A stretch of DNA of 64,000 bases from Salminus brasiliensis (GCF_030463535.1 NC_132878.1:94185339-94249338); one strand, 5' to 3'; shown: positions 45,269 to 58,893, numbered from the stretch's first letter. Numbers and translations are program-made. Notes: a model not told the origin generated them from the letters alone.

Positions 45269-45333
45269 GTATTCTGACCTTCTGGTGATACGAGTTATAT
45301 TTATGCGGTTTAATTTAAAGTAAAAATGAATAC

Positions 45334-45450
45334 CTGTGTTGTCTTCTGATGCTCTTTTTACTGCAGAGTGTCTGGAGCGTTCCTCCAGAGGTGGCCTCCG
45401 GAGCTCCATTTCTGCCCATAATACTGCAACCTAAGCAGTTACTCCGGAAA
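45334..45450 (-). other. Candidate 5' UTR exon of the Siglec-like gene
   Basis: The - strand shows a donor ACAACACAG|GTATTC after a stop-free stretch starting at an ATG near 45405. Spliced to the acceptor ending at 43925, this small frame meets a TAG at once, so it would be an upstream ORF rather than coding. The right limit is unknown. Confidence 0.3.
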
Positions 45451-45732
45451 CCAGCAGAAGTAAAGCAGAGGAAACACCAGAACTACTCTCAGTTCTGTGA
45501 AAATGCAACTACAGTTTGAAGATTTCTGAATGAAATTCCCTCAGAAGCTCAAACCAACCAGGCCAGGTTTGGAGGGTTTAGGGAACTGGCCTATCCCAAC
45601 TGGATAATCCCAACTATGACTGTGGAGCTAAAGGAGGAAACCCTGCAGTCGTGGTGTTTCAGGCTATGTACAGAAATACTGCTGAAAAGAAATACTCAGC
45701 TTTTTGAACCTAACTGGGAGCATTCAGCTATA

Positions 45733-46005
45733 CGGGGGCCGCGTGGCCTAAACGAGAAGTGGGCTTGGGGCACGGAAGTCACTTGTTGAATTCACTGGAC
45801 TGGCTGGAAGTGGGGGTGGGGGAAGTAAATAGTACAGGTGAGATACCCGTAAGAAGGCACCTACTTCCCAATTGCTCCCCAGGTGCTGAGGTGGCTGCAC
45901 ACCGCTCTGGGTGGGGGCTGACTGGCCCTGTTCATTAGTGTGTGTGTGTTCACTACCATGGATGGGTGCAATAAGGCCTAAACAGGCTGTACTGATGATG
46001 CGGGA
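45733..46005 (+). mobile_element. SINE-like element with GT tail
   Basis: The head GGGGGCCGCGTGGCCTAAAC is similar to the one at 15.02 kb. The 3' part 'GGTGGCTGCACACCGCTCTG' and 'TTCATTAGTGTGTGTG' is shared with family C. Confidence 0.6.
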
Positions 46006-46084
46006 AATGACTAGAGGACATGTTTTCCTTTAGCTCCTTCTTAAAAGCTTCATTAGCTTCATTAACATAAGCTTCGTTTACAAT

Positions 46085-46095
46085 GATATATACTG

Positions 46096-46162
<67 letters not shown>
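46085..46162. repeat. (AT)n microsatellite
   Basis: About 36 AT dinucleotides with one CAT interruption. Confidence 0.95.
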
Positions 46163-46165
<3 letters not shown>

Positions 46166-47536
46166 TATCTAGCTAGTGGCTGGTCTTACCTTCGAGGTAA
46201 AATTTTGCTCAGTTACAAGTGATATTTTCCTGTTGTCACTTTTGCCTGTTTAAACAACATATTCTGTTTATTTATTTATTTTTTTTTAAAGTTATCTTCA
46301 TTGTGTTTTAAAAATAGCAAAACTATTTGTTAGTTATTGAAACAAGTAAAATTATCTTCATAGTGTTTTGGGGAAAACATTTTATTATTGTTGTTGTTGT
46401 TGTTGTTGTTGAATTAACATAATTATATGCATTATTTCCTCAAACCAGCAACATTATTAGCATATGTTTAGCATAAAATTAATTGAAAATGTTAGCATGT
46501 TAGCATGAATATGCATGTTAGCATGGATATGGATGGTAGCATAGCATGGACTGATTTACAGCTAGACACTGGTCTTACTTTTGAGGTTAAATTTTGCTCA
46601 GTTACGGCCGCTCTCTGGTAGGAATACATATTCCTAAAATATTATTTTTATTTTATTTTAAATTAAATTTACATTACATTTTAAATTTACAATTTACATA
46701 AAAATTATATTTTATTTTTATTTATATATTTAAATTAATTTATTAATTTATTGCTAAGTTTTTTGTTTGCCAAAAAAAACTTTTAAAGCTTTTTATTTAA
46801 ATGTTTCTTTAAATGTCTGTTTAATTTTCTGTTTATGTAAAGAACTTTGAATTGCCACAGTGTATGAGGGGTATACACCATATACAGTATATATGCAATA
46901 TAAATATTGCCTCCCCAGCTTCACTGCTGTGCAAAGACGAGCAAGTGGAGTGTGCCCGTTGGCTTCTATTGCAAGTCTGCTGTGAGTGGTGTTTCCTGTC
47001 CTTTGACAGAAGAACAGAAAAATACATTCAGCATGATGCTTTATGAGAATCGATCCCGCACTTCAGATACAGCACATAAAGATCAGGCTAAAACTCTGTC
47101 CTGCTCCAATAAATGAAGCTGAAGCGTCTCGGGCTGTTGGTGTTGTTAGAGTGAGAGTTGCAGGCCGTTAATGAGCGTCGAAACTCACAGAAAGGAAATG
47201 TCTTTACTAAGCTCAGTTATTATTAAGCAGCGCAGTGAAGTTTCAGCTGAAATGAAAGCAGAAGTCACTGTTTTCGTGACAGGGCAGCAGGCAGATCAGG
47301 GCGCCAAAACAAGAAACACAGTGGTGGGTCTGAACCAGAGGAAATGTGGCTCTTTAACCTCAAATGGCTTTTTAAGAAATCATAAGGAAAGTACTGCAGT
47401 GACCTCTGACTGAGAAAGACTCCACACTCCACAGTAATGCAGTACACTCATACCTGTATGTACTGTTTATTTCAAATGTAATTTATTTAAAGTTTTATTT
47501 ATATTTAAAAATAATTCATCAATCACTTTAACACGT
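46163..47536. other. AT-rich intergenic, no gene seen
   Basis: It holds a short (GTT)n run near 46390 and poly-A/T-rich text. The open frames at 46833-47447 on both strands have no recognisable domain. Confidence 0.5.
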
Positions 47537-47574
47537 TATTATTATTATTATTATTATTATAATATCTATAATTC

Positions 47575-47965
47575 TGTCACGGTTTGTCACAAGACAGAGG
47601 CAGACATACTCACAGGATATTTTAATGCCAGAGAAGAAACCAGAACAAACACAAACCAAACAAGCACAGCTTACTAAATAAACACAAAAATCCCATAAAC
47701 AGGCCAAATCTACAAAACTGGAACTGACATGGCCGTGACCACAACAGGAACATCTTCTCACATACACACACAAGACCAGACAAAGGACGACTAAAACAAA
47801 GGGGTACTTATACAGACACTATCAAGAGACTCACAGGGAACACCTGGGACTAACAAGGGGGCGTGGCTACAAAGGAGACACTGGTGGAAACACTAATGGA
47901 CAGACTTGGCTAGGACAGACAAGACACAAACAGAGCCATGTGCTTGGGAGCAACAACCAAATGAT
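47575..47965 (-). mobile_element. Dispersed repeat family I, reverse copy
   Basis: 'CACCTGGGACTAACAAGGGG' and 'GGAAACACTAATGGACAG' are the reverse complement of the copies at 13.6 and 44.1 kb. It is the longest copy and may show the element's full extent. Confidence 0.6.
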
Positions 47966-48235
47966 TTGAGGGGGAAAAATGATTTAAAAATTATTATATT
48001 TAAATAATTTTTATAACTAAAAACTAAAATAAACTATAACTACAAAAAATGTTAATAATAATAATAATAATAATAAATAGTTCATAGTTCATAATAAATA
48101 GCATGCTGTTCCTGTCACACAAAACAAAAATAGTATTTAGGGTTCAATCGTAGCATCAAGTGTCTCCAAATATGATATGGTACATGTACATAGAGTGACC
48201 ACATGACCTCTTTTTATGGGAGAGAGAGAGAGGAC

Positions 48236-48506
48236 TGTTGATGACAGGGTTGTGGGTTCGAATCCCGGGCTCGGCAAGCTGCCACTGTCAGACCCTTGAG
48301 CAAGGCCCTTCACCCTCTCTCTCTGCTTCCCAGGTGCTGGAGTTGGCTGCCCACCATTCTGCATGTGTGTGTGTGTGTGTGTGTGCTCACTGCCCATAGT
48401 TCACTAGTGTGTGTGTGTGTGTGTGTTCACTACCACAGATGGGTCAACTGCACAGGACACATTCACTGTACATACTACAGTGACAGATATGTGAACCTTT
48501 ACCTTA
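48236..48506 (+). mobile_element. tRNA-derived SINE-like element (family C)
   Basis: B-box-like GGTTCGAATCC, then 'CTCGGCAAGCTGCCACTGTC' and a (GT)n-containing 3' part ending in 'CCTTTACCTT'. The best B box of the family in this window. Confidence 0.75.
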
Positions 48507-49049
48507 AAAACTTGTATCTCCAGCAGAGCGGTCAACATCAACATGATTAATCAGCTGACCAATTTCCTCCCGTAGGTCCCCCTCTCCCTCCCTCTTCACA
48601 GGGCCTAGTGACGCATTAGCGCTTTTAGCGAGCGCTGTAAACACAGCGTCGCTACTGTTGAGGTCAGAGGGTAGATTAGACCTTATTTATACTGAAATAT
48701 GGATTAAATCTCATAACTAACTGTCATTATCTTACAAACACACACTCACACACATACACACACACACAGCTGCTCCTCTGTTAGCTCTTAGCTTAATCCA
48801 GCCCAATGACTGATCGTCCATTTATCTCTGAAAAAGTCGGTGAAGCTTTTTCTCGATTAAAGCTTCTGAGTTGGAGCTTCGTCGTGTTCGAGGCTAAAGT
48901 TCTCTAAACTACACTAAGATATTATAAGACACATAAAGCCACGCTCCTCTGGACAGTTTATTAGGCACACCACACTTTTAGCTAGAATTTTAGCTTGTGA
49001 TTAATCATCATAAAAATTAATAGAGAATATTGTTGTGATTGACACCAGC
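48507..49049. other. Intergenic, no gene seen
   Basis: Unique sequence with a short (CA)n run. No supported exon. Confidence 0.5.
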
Positions 49050-49250
49050 AGTCTCTCCAAAATTGCAATTCTACAGGAGAAGGAAAAAAAAACTGAACTT
49101 TCAATGGAAGTCAATGAAAAGGATTTTATTCCAAGTCATTTTGGAACGTTTCTATTGGCCCGTTCACCATGAACCTCAATACCATGATATAAAGAATGAC
49201 TGCCAGCTTCACATGCTGTCAGAAAAGTTACAAAATGAAAATAACAACAG
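49050..49250 (+). mobile_element. MITE family B copy
   Basis: 'TCTACAGGAGAAGGAAAAA', 'AAGTCATTTTGGAACGTTTC' and 'CCAGCTTCACATGCTGTC' follow the family B interior. Both termini are decayed. Confidence 0.6.
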
Positions 49251-49990
49251 CAGAAATTAATAAAGGGCTTTTAGGATGGCAACGAAATCCACAAATCAGT
49301 CTTAAAACCAATGGACCAAATGTTCTGAAATGTCTAACTCAATAATCAGACACACAGCTCTAGCCTGTCGCTTAGACCAGGAGGCGCTGGCTTTATTGTG
49401 ATGAAAATTAAAGCTGGAAGGAGCTGATTTGGTCGTTTAGGTGGTGTACAGGTCTTGGTAAATAAGCAGATGTTAGTGTAGTGATGTAGCTGCATGTTAA
49501 TCTATCATCTTAAAGGTATTTAAGCCCCTCCCACCCTCACACACACACACACTGGAATGAGTGGAATGACTTCATCTGTTTAGTTTAGCTTTTGGTAATT
49601 AATGTTTCCCCTTAGATAAAGGTTGCAGGTCCAGGGGTTCGCGGACACAGGGAATTGTAGCACACTGAGATGCTGGAGCTGTCGTCTCGCTCAGGTTTGT
49701 GGACGGTGGAGCAGATGGACGCTAGCGTTTCAGGGTGCTCCCATGTCTGTGTTACCTTCTGGCTCTCTCCTTTTAATGAGGCTGTTATAGTCAGACCTGC
49801 CGGAGTCGTCAGACACACTCTGATACTGCCCAACATTCTCTGCTCGCTATAAAATCCTCTCAGAGCGAACTCTGTCTCTTTACCTGCTGTGAGTAAATGG
49901 CCACCCAGCTCGACCTGCTGGAAGACTGTCCGCTGAGGTCCCCTCTACCTGCGTCAGACCAGCTGCCACCTACCAGTCCGACCAACATGC
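49251..49990. other. Intergenic with one unexplained open frame
   Basis: A 74-codon - strand frame (49836-49612) is GC-richer than its surroundings and not repetitive. I do not recognise it. Nothing else here looks coding. Confidence 0.4.
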
Positions 49991-50055
49991 TTTGTGATGA
50001 CAACAGTTGTAAAAAGCACTATACAAATAAATTTCACTTGACTTGACTTGACTAT
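49990..50055 (+). mobile_element. LINE-like 3' tail
   Basis: 'AAAAAGCACTATACAAATAA' followed by a TTGAC repeat is the common 3' end of fish L2-type LINEs. Confidence 0.5.
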
Positions 50056-50432
50056 GGTCCTACAGCTTAGGCCTACTTGAAGCCCCAACATCCTCACCAC
50101 GGCACGACTCCTAACTCCACATCCTCCTACCTGTGGAACATCATTCCCATGTGATAAGTCACTCTGGAGGGAAGCTGTAAATGCTGTTAATGTGAGGATG
50201 TCTGTTCCTTCTCCTGGACCTGAGCATGTTTCTTCTGCTCAGATGTTTTACAGGGTTCATCCGACACAACAGACCGTCTATGTAGAAATACACGACACAG
50301 AGAGAGTCACTTGTTCATTAGTTCAAATAAAATATTGCTCTGACTTCGGAAAACAAAGGACGTGAGGTAGATCTTGGCACTGCTCATGTCCTTGGAGCCT
50401 CGTCAGTGGCAGCTGGAGGTGGTCTCGCTGTA

Positions 50433-50501
50433 TTAGACTGTGGTGGCAGTTCTCACAGGGGCGGGCTCCAACGGCAACGGGCCGTCACGCTCGGCTATCG
50501 T
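50433..50501 (-). CDS. CEACAM-like last coding exon
   Basis: Acceptor TGGTTTTCAG, 69 nt. It encodes TIAERDGPLPLEPAPVRTAT plus TV and ends at TAA 50435-50433. Confidence 0.78.
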   Translation of the reverse strand, partial: TIAERDGPLPLEPAPVRTATTV

Positions 50502-53500
50502 CTGAAAACCAAACGTCACAATCAGTCGAGCACTCAACACAGAGGTTACACACACAGCAAACGAGGGAAAAGGCGGAGGTGAAATACTGCACCTGCTGCC
50601 GGAAGAAGGCGTAGTCTGGAGGCAGTTTAAGTCCATTGGTCAGCAGGTTATGAGGCCCGGTCAGATCAGGTTGACTGGCCACAGCCTGCATATGGCAGAT
50701 GATTCATATTTAGGTGGTAAAACTTTGAGAAAAGCCGTCAGGGATTGTTGAGAAACATGTTGTTTGCATAACGCTGACTACACTACATGGACAAAAGTAT
50801 TGGGACACATGATCATTCGTGGTTTCTTCTGAAATCAAGGGTACTAAAAAAAAGGTCATCCTGCTTTTGTTGGAGGAACTTGAACGTCTCTCCTGTCCAG
50901 GGAGGAAGGCTCTCTGCTAGATTTTGGAGCGGCATTGCTGTGAGGATTTGATTGATTGCATTCAGCGACAACGGTGTTATTAAGGTTAGGGTGTTGGATG
51001 ATGATCACCACCCCGTCTCATCATCCCCAACTAACTCCCCAATTCATCCAATCCAAAAGTACTGGATGGAGCTCCACTATCCATCATTCCAGAGAACACA
51101 GCAGTTCTTCCACTGCTCCACAGCTCAATGCTGCTGCTGGGTGCCTTATGGCCTTCTAGCCCACGCCAATGAGAGGCCAATGGGTGCAACCTAAAGTAGC
51201 TGAATGCCTTCATTAGAAGGGGTGTCCACAAACATTTGGACATGTACTGTAACCATTAGCTTTGAGTCATTATTAAGTCATAATTAAGGATGACTGAACT
51301 CACTTTCTCCACAGCTCTTGATACAGGATACCTGGGATTTCGATCTGTTAAGAGATGATACACAAATCATTACAAAAGGCCATGAAATCCAATGCATATG
51401 ATATTAATAATGATATTATAATGCCAACGGTAGCATCTGTTAGCATCCATATGGAATTTCTAATAATATGTTAGCAGTAAGCTAATGCTAGTGCACATTT
51501 GTTTTGGCAATTCTACATTAATCATGGATATTTGAAGCTTATATATACGCTATGTGTCCAAATGTTTGTGGACACCCCTTCTAATGAATGCATTCAGCTA
51601 CTTTAAGTTGAACCCATTGCTAAGACAGATGTGAAAATACACACAGATACACAGCTTGTCTAGTCCCTGTAGAGAAGAACTGCCAAATAATAGAGATGGA
51701 GCTAGAGGGGGCGTGGTCTAGAGGGGTAAAAAGCCCCCCAGCATTGAGCTGTGGAGCAGTGGAAGAACTGCGTTCTCTGGAATGACGGTGGCGCTCCATC
51801 TAAGACTTTTGGGATGAGGTGGGGAGTTGGGGATGAGGTGGGGAGGTGACTATCCAACATCCTGACCTTACTGATGCACTTGTTGCTGAATGCAATCAAA
51901 TCCTTACAGCAATGCGCCTCCAAAAGCTAGTAGAAAACCTTCTTCTCTGGGCCAGAATGTGTGTGAACCTGTGTGAACGAGGAGAGAGATTGCATACCTT
52001 TCTTTTTATAGCAGAAGTAACACAGGGCGAAGAGGCCTATGAGGAGGAGCAGCAGGAGGATCCCACAGGGGATTCCAGCAGCTATACCAGCAATGGCCGA
52101 CCCACTCAGGCCTACAACACACACAGATACACAACGTATGAGAAGCATACACTTACTGGCCACTTTATTAGAAACGGCTATCTTGTGCTTCCACTCACTG
52201 GCCACTTTATTAGAAACGCCTACCCTGTGCTTCTATTCATTGGCCACTTTATTAGAAACCCCTAATTTGAGCTTCCACTCATTGGCCACTTTATTAGAAA
52301 CGGCTGTCTTGTGCTTCCACTCACTGGACACTTTATTAGAAACACCCACCTTGTGCTTCCACTCACTGGCCACTTTATTAGAAACACCCACCTTGTGCTT
52401 CCACTCACTGGCCACTTTATTAGAAACACCCACCTTGTGCTTCCACTCACTGGTCACTTTATTAGAAACACCTACCTTGTGCTTCCACTCACTGGCCACT
52501 TTATTAGAAACACCCACCTTGTGCTTCCACTCACTGGCCACTTTATTAGAAACGGCTATCTTGTGCTTCCACTCACTGGTCACTTTATTAGAAACACCCA
52601 CCTTGTGCTTCCACTCACTGGCCACTTTATTAGAAACAACTACCAAGTGCTTCCACTCACTGGACACTTTATTAGAAACACCCACCTTGTGCTTCCACTC
52701 ACTGGCCACTTTATTAGAAACAACTACCAAGTGCTTCCACTCACTGGCCACTTTATTAGAAACAACTACCAAGTGCTTCCACTCACTGGACACTTTATTA
52801 GAAACCCTTACCTTGTACTTCCACAAACTGGCCACTTTATTAGAAACGGCTATCTTGTGCTTCCACTCACTGGCCACTTTATTAGAAACACCCATCTTGT
52901 GCTTCCACTCACTGGCCACTTTATTAGAAACACCCATCTTGTGCTTCCACTCACTGGCCACTATATTGGAAACCCTTACCCTTACGCTTTATCAAAGTGG
53001 CCTTATAGTTGATGTAAGAACAAATGCTGCTCTTTAGAGCCCAGACCTGAAGAGAAGGTTCAGTGTCTTTCCTGGACAACATCCAAACTGACAACACACT
53101 GAAGAACATGACTTCTCTCCAATTACTGACTGAGTCAGCACCGAAACCTCCTCCACCAGCTCACAGAGTTTACAAACACAACAGAGCCTGCGTCAGCCTT
53201 ACTGCCTCACCACACCCACACTGAGAATCAGGGCCGACACCCGAGTGTCACCCTCATGATCGCACTCTCGACCCTGCCACTGCATGCTACCTTTAAAACG
53301 CTGGCTGATGACTGACAGTTTGTACAAAGGGACATCATATTTCCCTTACATTGAAGTGTCATTTTGAGGTCCGCTTATGACATTTCTGTAGGATTAGCAA
53401 CCACCTGGGATACCATAAGAACCACTTAACAACACCATAGCAACCACCTGTGATACTTCACACTTACACTGAAAATACACTTTTAACACCCTACTATTCA

Positions 53501-56500
53501 CACTAAGTATCACAGGAATCCCTCAGGCAAAACCTGAGCAACCACCTGGGCTACCATAGGAACCACCTAACAACACCATAGCAATCACCTGTGATACCTC
53601 ACACTTACTTCCACTGAAAATACACTTTAAACACCCTACTATGCAAATGGAGAATCACTGGAATCACTCAGGCAATACCTGAGCAACCATCTGACCCGCC
53701 ATAGCAAACACCTGGGCTACCATAGCAACTGCCAATAAGCAACACCATAACATACCACCTGAAACACCACAGCATCCAGTTAGCAACTGTATGGATTTTG
53801 GAGATTTTTGGAAATTCTCCACAGTTTAGTAACAACTTAGTAACTGATTGCACCTGGTATACTTCAGCAGCCATCTGGGATACCATAGCAACCAGTTGGG
53901 ATACCATAGCAACCACCTGGGACACCATAGAAACCACCTGGGACACCATAGAAACCACTTAGCAGCAGAATAGAAACCATCTGGTTTCTATAGCAACCCC
54001 CTAGCAATACCATAGTTACACCATAGCAACCCCCAGCAACATATGATACCCCAGCAACCACCTATTTAGCAAAACTATGGTAATTCACACCTATGTATAT
54101 ATATATATATATATATACAGCTGTCAAATTATTATGGGATGTCCCCACACCCTACTGGGTATGGTTTGAACTCCTACCTCGGACTTCTATGGTGACACTC
54201 TTCTCTTGCCGTGCGTTGGTCTTCGCGTTAACCACGACACAGGTGTAAATTCCACTCTGGCTGGTTTGCACATCGGTCAGTTTGAGCGTCCCGGTGGAGG
54301 AGGTAGGGAGCGTCTGGCTGTTAAAAATCCAGGAGGCCGAGGGGGCCGGTTCCCCTTTAGCCCGACAGGACAGTGAGACAGTCTCTCCGGAAACAAAGGC
54401 TGCTTTTGTAGGAATGACCTCCAGAACCGGCAGATCTGGCCCATCTAAAAGCAGCCAGAGAGGCAGGCAGCGATCAAGGACATGAAACAGCTCACTGTTT
54501 TAAGGAGTAGTAGGGTTACACGTACTAGAGCAGCTCACCATGAATGAGAGCTAGTAGCATGAAGCATGCTAAGTGGTACCCACTATGTGCCTTTCAGGAT
54601 AATCCCCTGAAGAATTCTAGAGGGAGGCACTGCACTAGAAGTGTGCTATGAATGGCAAGATAGATTTACTGAATATAATGCCTTTAAAAAGTTACGGGGT
54701 GGTTTCTCAGTCACGGATTAAAGTAACAGTCTGACGAAAACTAACAGGACCAGATTCAATCAATCAGCCAAGACATGTTTAATGTCTGACGTGTGTTTTG
54801 GTATAAAATATGATTTAGTACAACAGGATGGCAAGACCTTCACTGATCACATGCCTATGTGGGGTCTGTATGGGCAGCTTTTGCTTCAGATTTTGAAGGA
54901 ACATTGCTCATCAGCCCCAACTACCCAACTACTCACCCTAAAAATATTGGATGGAGCACCAACCATCCATCATTCCAGAGAACACAGTTCTTCCACTGCT
55001 CCACAGCTCAATGCTGCTGGGGGGCTTTATACCCCTCTAGCCCACGCCTGGCATTAGGCAGCATGATGCCAATAGGTTCATGTTTATCTCCTCCAGAGAG
55101 TCCTATTCTAATGGCAATACCTCTCTACATGGACTAGACAAGCTGTGCATAGACTTAAAGTAGCTAGATGCATTCATTAACGAGGGTGTCCACAAACATT
55201 TGGACATTGACACAGTGTATTTAGCATGTCTTGGCTGATGAACTGCAGCTGGTGTTTAACTGATTTTACACCAAACAATTCATTTAAGCAAAATCTTCTT
55301 TCTTAAGCACTGTTGCGTTGATTTATGTCGGTGCTTTGGATCATTGTCATGCTGCATTACCCAACACCTCTTCAGCTTGAGGTCATTCACTGCTGCCCTT
55401 ACATTGTCCTGAAAAATGCTGGTCTCTCAATGATCGTAAGGCGCCCTGAGGAACAGCAAAACAGCCCTAAACCAAGCTCCTCCCTCCACTTTCCTTCACA
55501 GCTGGGATGATGTTTAGGTCTTGGTGTGCAGTGGTGTTCTTCCTCCAATCATCTTCTAGTCTTCTAGCCTGCTCAATAATTTGTGATTGTCTATGATTAT
55601 GACTTCTAATAAAAATATATTGGCAGCACCTCTCCACAGGGACTAGACAAGCTGTGTGTGTGTACATTTGGACATCTGTGTCATCCCAAAAGTATTGGAT
55701 GGGCCATCACCATCATTCCAAAGAACATGGTTAGGTCCACTGGTCCACAGCTCAGTGCTGCTGGGGGGCTTGATACCCCTGTAGCCCATGCCTGGCATTT
55801 TGTGTGTGCATTTGCACATCTGTGTCAAAAATTAGTGCAACTTAAGTAGCTGAATGCAATTATTAGCAAGGGTGTCCACAAATATTTGGACACACAGTGT
55901 ATTTAACATGCCTTGGCAGCAGATGAACTGCAGCTGGGGTGACTGGAGACGGGGCACTTACACAGCACTGTGATGTTCCTCTGTAGCATCTTGGAGCTGA
56001 ACGGGTTTGTGAGATTGACGGCATACTGGCCAGTGTCGTTGCGGTTTGGCTTGCTTATGGTCAGACTCTTGTCCGTTATCAAATACCGTGGGCCGCTTGC
56101 TACGGCCAGGCCGTTGAAGTACCACGTTGAACCCGTTGCCTGACCTTGCGGGGAACTGTAAGACAATGCGAAGGCAGGGCCTCCCTCCACGGGATCCGGT
56201 GCACTCGTCTCCACAGAAATATCCCTGATGCTGTCTGTGAAAAGACAGAAAAGCGTAGCATAGCCAAGATCATTATCTATACCCCACTGACCGTTACTGC
56301 TGTCTCTGACTTCTACAGATTTCACCGGCTAGTCCATGTGCCAGTCACCGCCTTCAAGTTCTGTCCCAGAGCCCGAGCTGCTAGGGGGAGAGCTGCTATC
56401 TCCTCAACGCCCCATTACTCCACCCCCTATCTTCTCAACGCCCCTTTACTCGACCCCCTATCTCCTCAACGCCCCATTACCCCACCCCCTATCTCCTCAA

Positions 56501-58825
56501 CGCCCCTTTTCTCCACCCCTATCTCCTCAACGCCCCATTACCCCACCCCTATCTCCTCAACACCCCATTACCCCACCCCCTATCTCCTCAACACCCCATT
56601 ACTCCACCCCTATCTCCTCAACGCCCCATTACCCCACCCCCTATCTCCTCAACGCCCCATTACTTCACCCCCTATCTCCTCAACACCCCATTACTCCACC
56701 CCTATCTCCTCAACGGCCCATTACTTCACCCCCTATCTCCGCAACGCCCCTTTACTCCACCCCCTATCTCCGCAACGCCCCATTACTCCACCCCTATCTC
56801 CTCAACACCCCATTACTCCACCCCTATCTCCTCAACGGCCCATTACTTCACCCCTATCTCCTCAACGCCCCTTTACTCCACCCCCTACCTCCTCGACGCC
56901 CCTTTTCTCCACCCCTATCTCCTCAACGCCCCTTTACTTGACCCCCTATCTCCTCAACGCCCCTTTTCTCCACCCCCTATCTCCTCAATGCCCCATTACT
57001 CCACCCCCTATCTCCGGCAACGCCCCATTACTCCACCCCCTATCTCCTCAATGCCCCATTACTTCACCCCCTATCTCCTCAATGCCCCATTACTCCACCC
57101 CCTATCTCCTCAACGCCCCATTACTCCACCCCTATCTCCTCAACGCCCCATTACTCCACCCCTATCTCCTCAACGCCCCATTACTCCACCCCTATCTCCT
57201 CAACGCCCCATTACTCCACCCCCTATCTCCTCAATGCCCCATTACTCCACCCCCTATCTCCTCAATGCCCCATTACTCCACCCCCTATCTCCTCAAAGCC
57301 CCATTACTTCACCTCAACTGTTGGGCAACCCCAAGGTACAGACTTACATAATGAAGTGAGTAGATTAATCCTTTTCACTTAGAGTTCAGAGTAAAGTAAA
57401 GCTTCGGGTGCTAATTTCACTTAAAGAATATTAATTGATACAATTTTAATTAATATTAAAATTAGGCAAACTGTGATGCGGTCATTGTTATACATGCTTA
57501 TACAGTAAAATAAATTTCTTCTCTAAGCAGAACCAGCTTAGAAAGCCAGGGTTCAGAGAAATGTGTGTAATACTGCAGCTGCAGGCAACCAGCTAACACA
57601 GCGAGTGACTGATACACCTATGGGAGCTCTTTACAAAGAACTATCGGACAGTGGATACACTCACCAATTCTCAACAGCAGCTCATCGCTCCAGTGTTGTT
57701 GTGTTCATACCTACTAGCTGAATCTTGACTAATGCACCTTTAATATAACCTATGATTTAATAATTAATGAATGTACATCAGTAGCCGTTTTTACTCACCG
57801 TACACCAAGAGCGTGAAGTTGGCAGAGGCCTCATGGTCCCCGGCTTTGGATGCCGTCACCGTGTAAACCCCGCTGTAGCCGAGAGGAACGTTCCAGAACA
57901 CAAGAGACCCACCCTGGTTGACCGATAACACCCCCCTGCTGTCAGCTGCGATGTCCGGAGGAGTGCTGGAGTCTAAAGTCCAGGAAGCCAAAGTTAGCGT
58001 CCCCGTTTTCCACGATACCAAGGGAGAGCTGACTCCGTTAATGGACACGCTCAGCGTCACGTTGGTGCCGACAAAAGCATTGACCAGGGTAGGTCGGGTG
58101 GGCAGGACCACCAGAGCACAACCACAGCCTGGAGACAGAAGAGAAGGGTTCATAAAAGGGAATGTCAACGACGGGCCTGTGTGTGAAACACTATATCATA
58201 CACTACATGTCCAAATGTTTGTGGACACCGCTTCTAATAAATGCTTTAAGCTTCTTTACGACACAGGTGTGCAAATGCACAAACTCACAGCTTGCTTAGT
58301 CCCTGTAGAAAAAAACTCCCAATAGAATAGGACTTTCTGGAGAAGAGAAGCATGACCCTATTGGCTCCATGCTGCCTAATACCAGGTGTGGACTAGAGGG
58401 GTGTAAAGCCCCCCACCAGCATTGGGCTGTGGAGCAGTAGAAGAACTGTGTTCTCTGGAATGATGGCTGGTGCTCCATCCAGTACTTCTGGGATAAGTTG
58501 GGGATTTGAGGATGAGGTGCGTTGATGATCATTATCCAACATCCTGACCTCACTAAAGCTTTTGACACTGAATGCAATCAAATCCTCACAGCAATGCTCC
58601 TCGAAACTCTAGTAGTAGAAAGTCTTCTTCCCTGGACAGTAGAGACAGTTACTCCAACAAAAGCAGGATATCCCCTTTTTTTAATACCCTGAATAAATGA
58701 GCAGGTGTCCCAATACTTTTGTCAATATAGTGTACATTATACACATGATATTACTGGTCAATTTTATTCTGCTCCACCTTTGTGTAAATGGTGACGTCAT
58801 CACATTTCATATATGTCATAATTTT

Positions 58826-58893
<68 letters not shown>

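Noticed and set aside
50674-50691. Alternative acceptor at 50685 for the CEACAM-like tail exon
   Set aside because: It looks stronger locally, but with the upstream micro-exon in phase 2 it shifts the frame, while the acceptor ending at 50675 keeps the whole 402-aa frame.
52039-53037. 332-codon + strand and 242-codon - strand repeat proteins
   Set aside because: Both are translations of the 42-bp minisatellite in an intron. Overlapping open frames on both strands point to repeat structure, not coding.
56146-57351. 401-codon proline-rich + strand open frame
   Set aside because: It covers the 29/30-bp minisatellite and runs antisense across the CEACAM-like domain 2 exon. No start context, domain or splice support.
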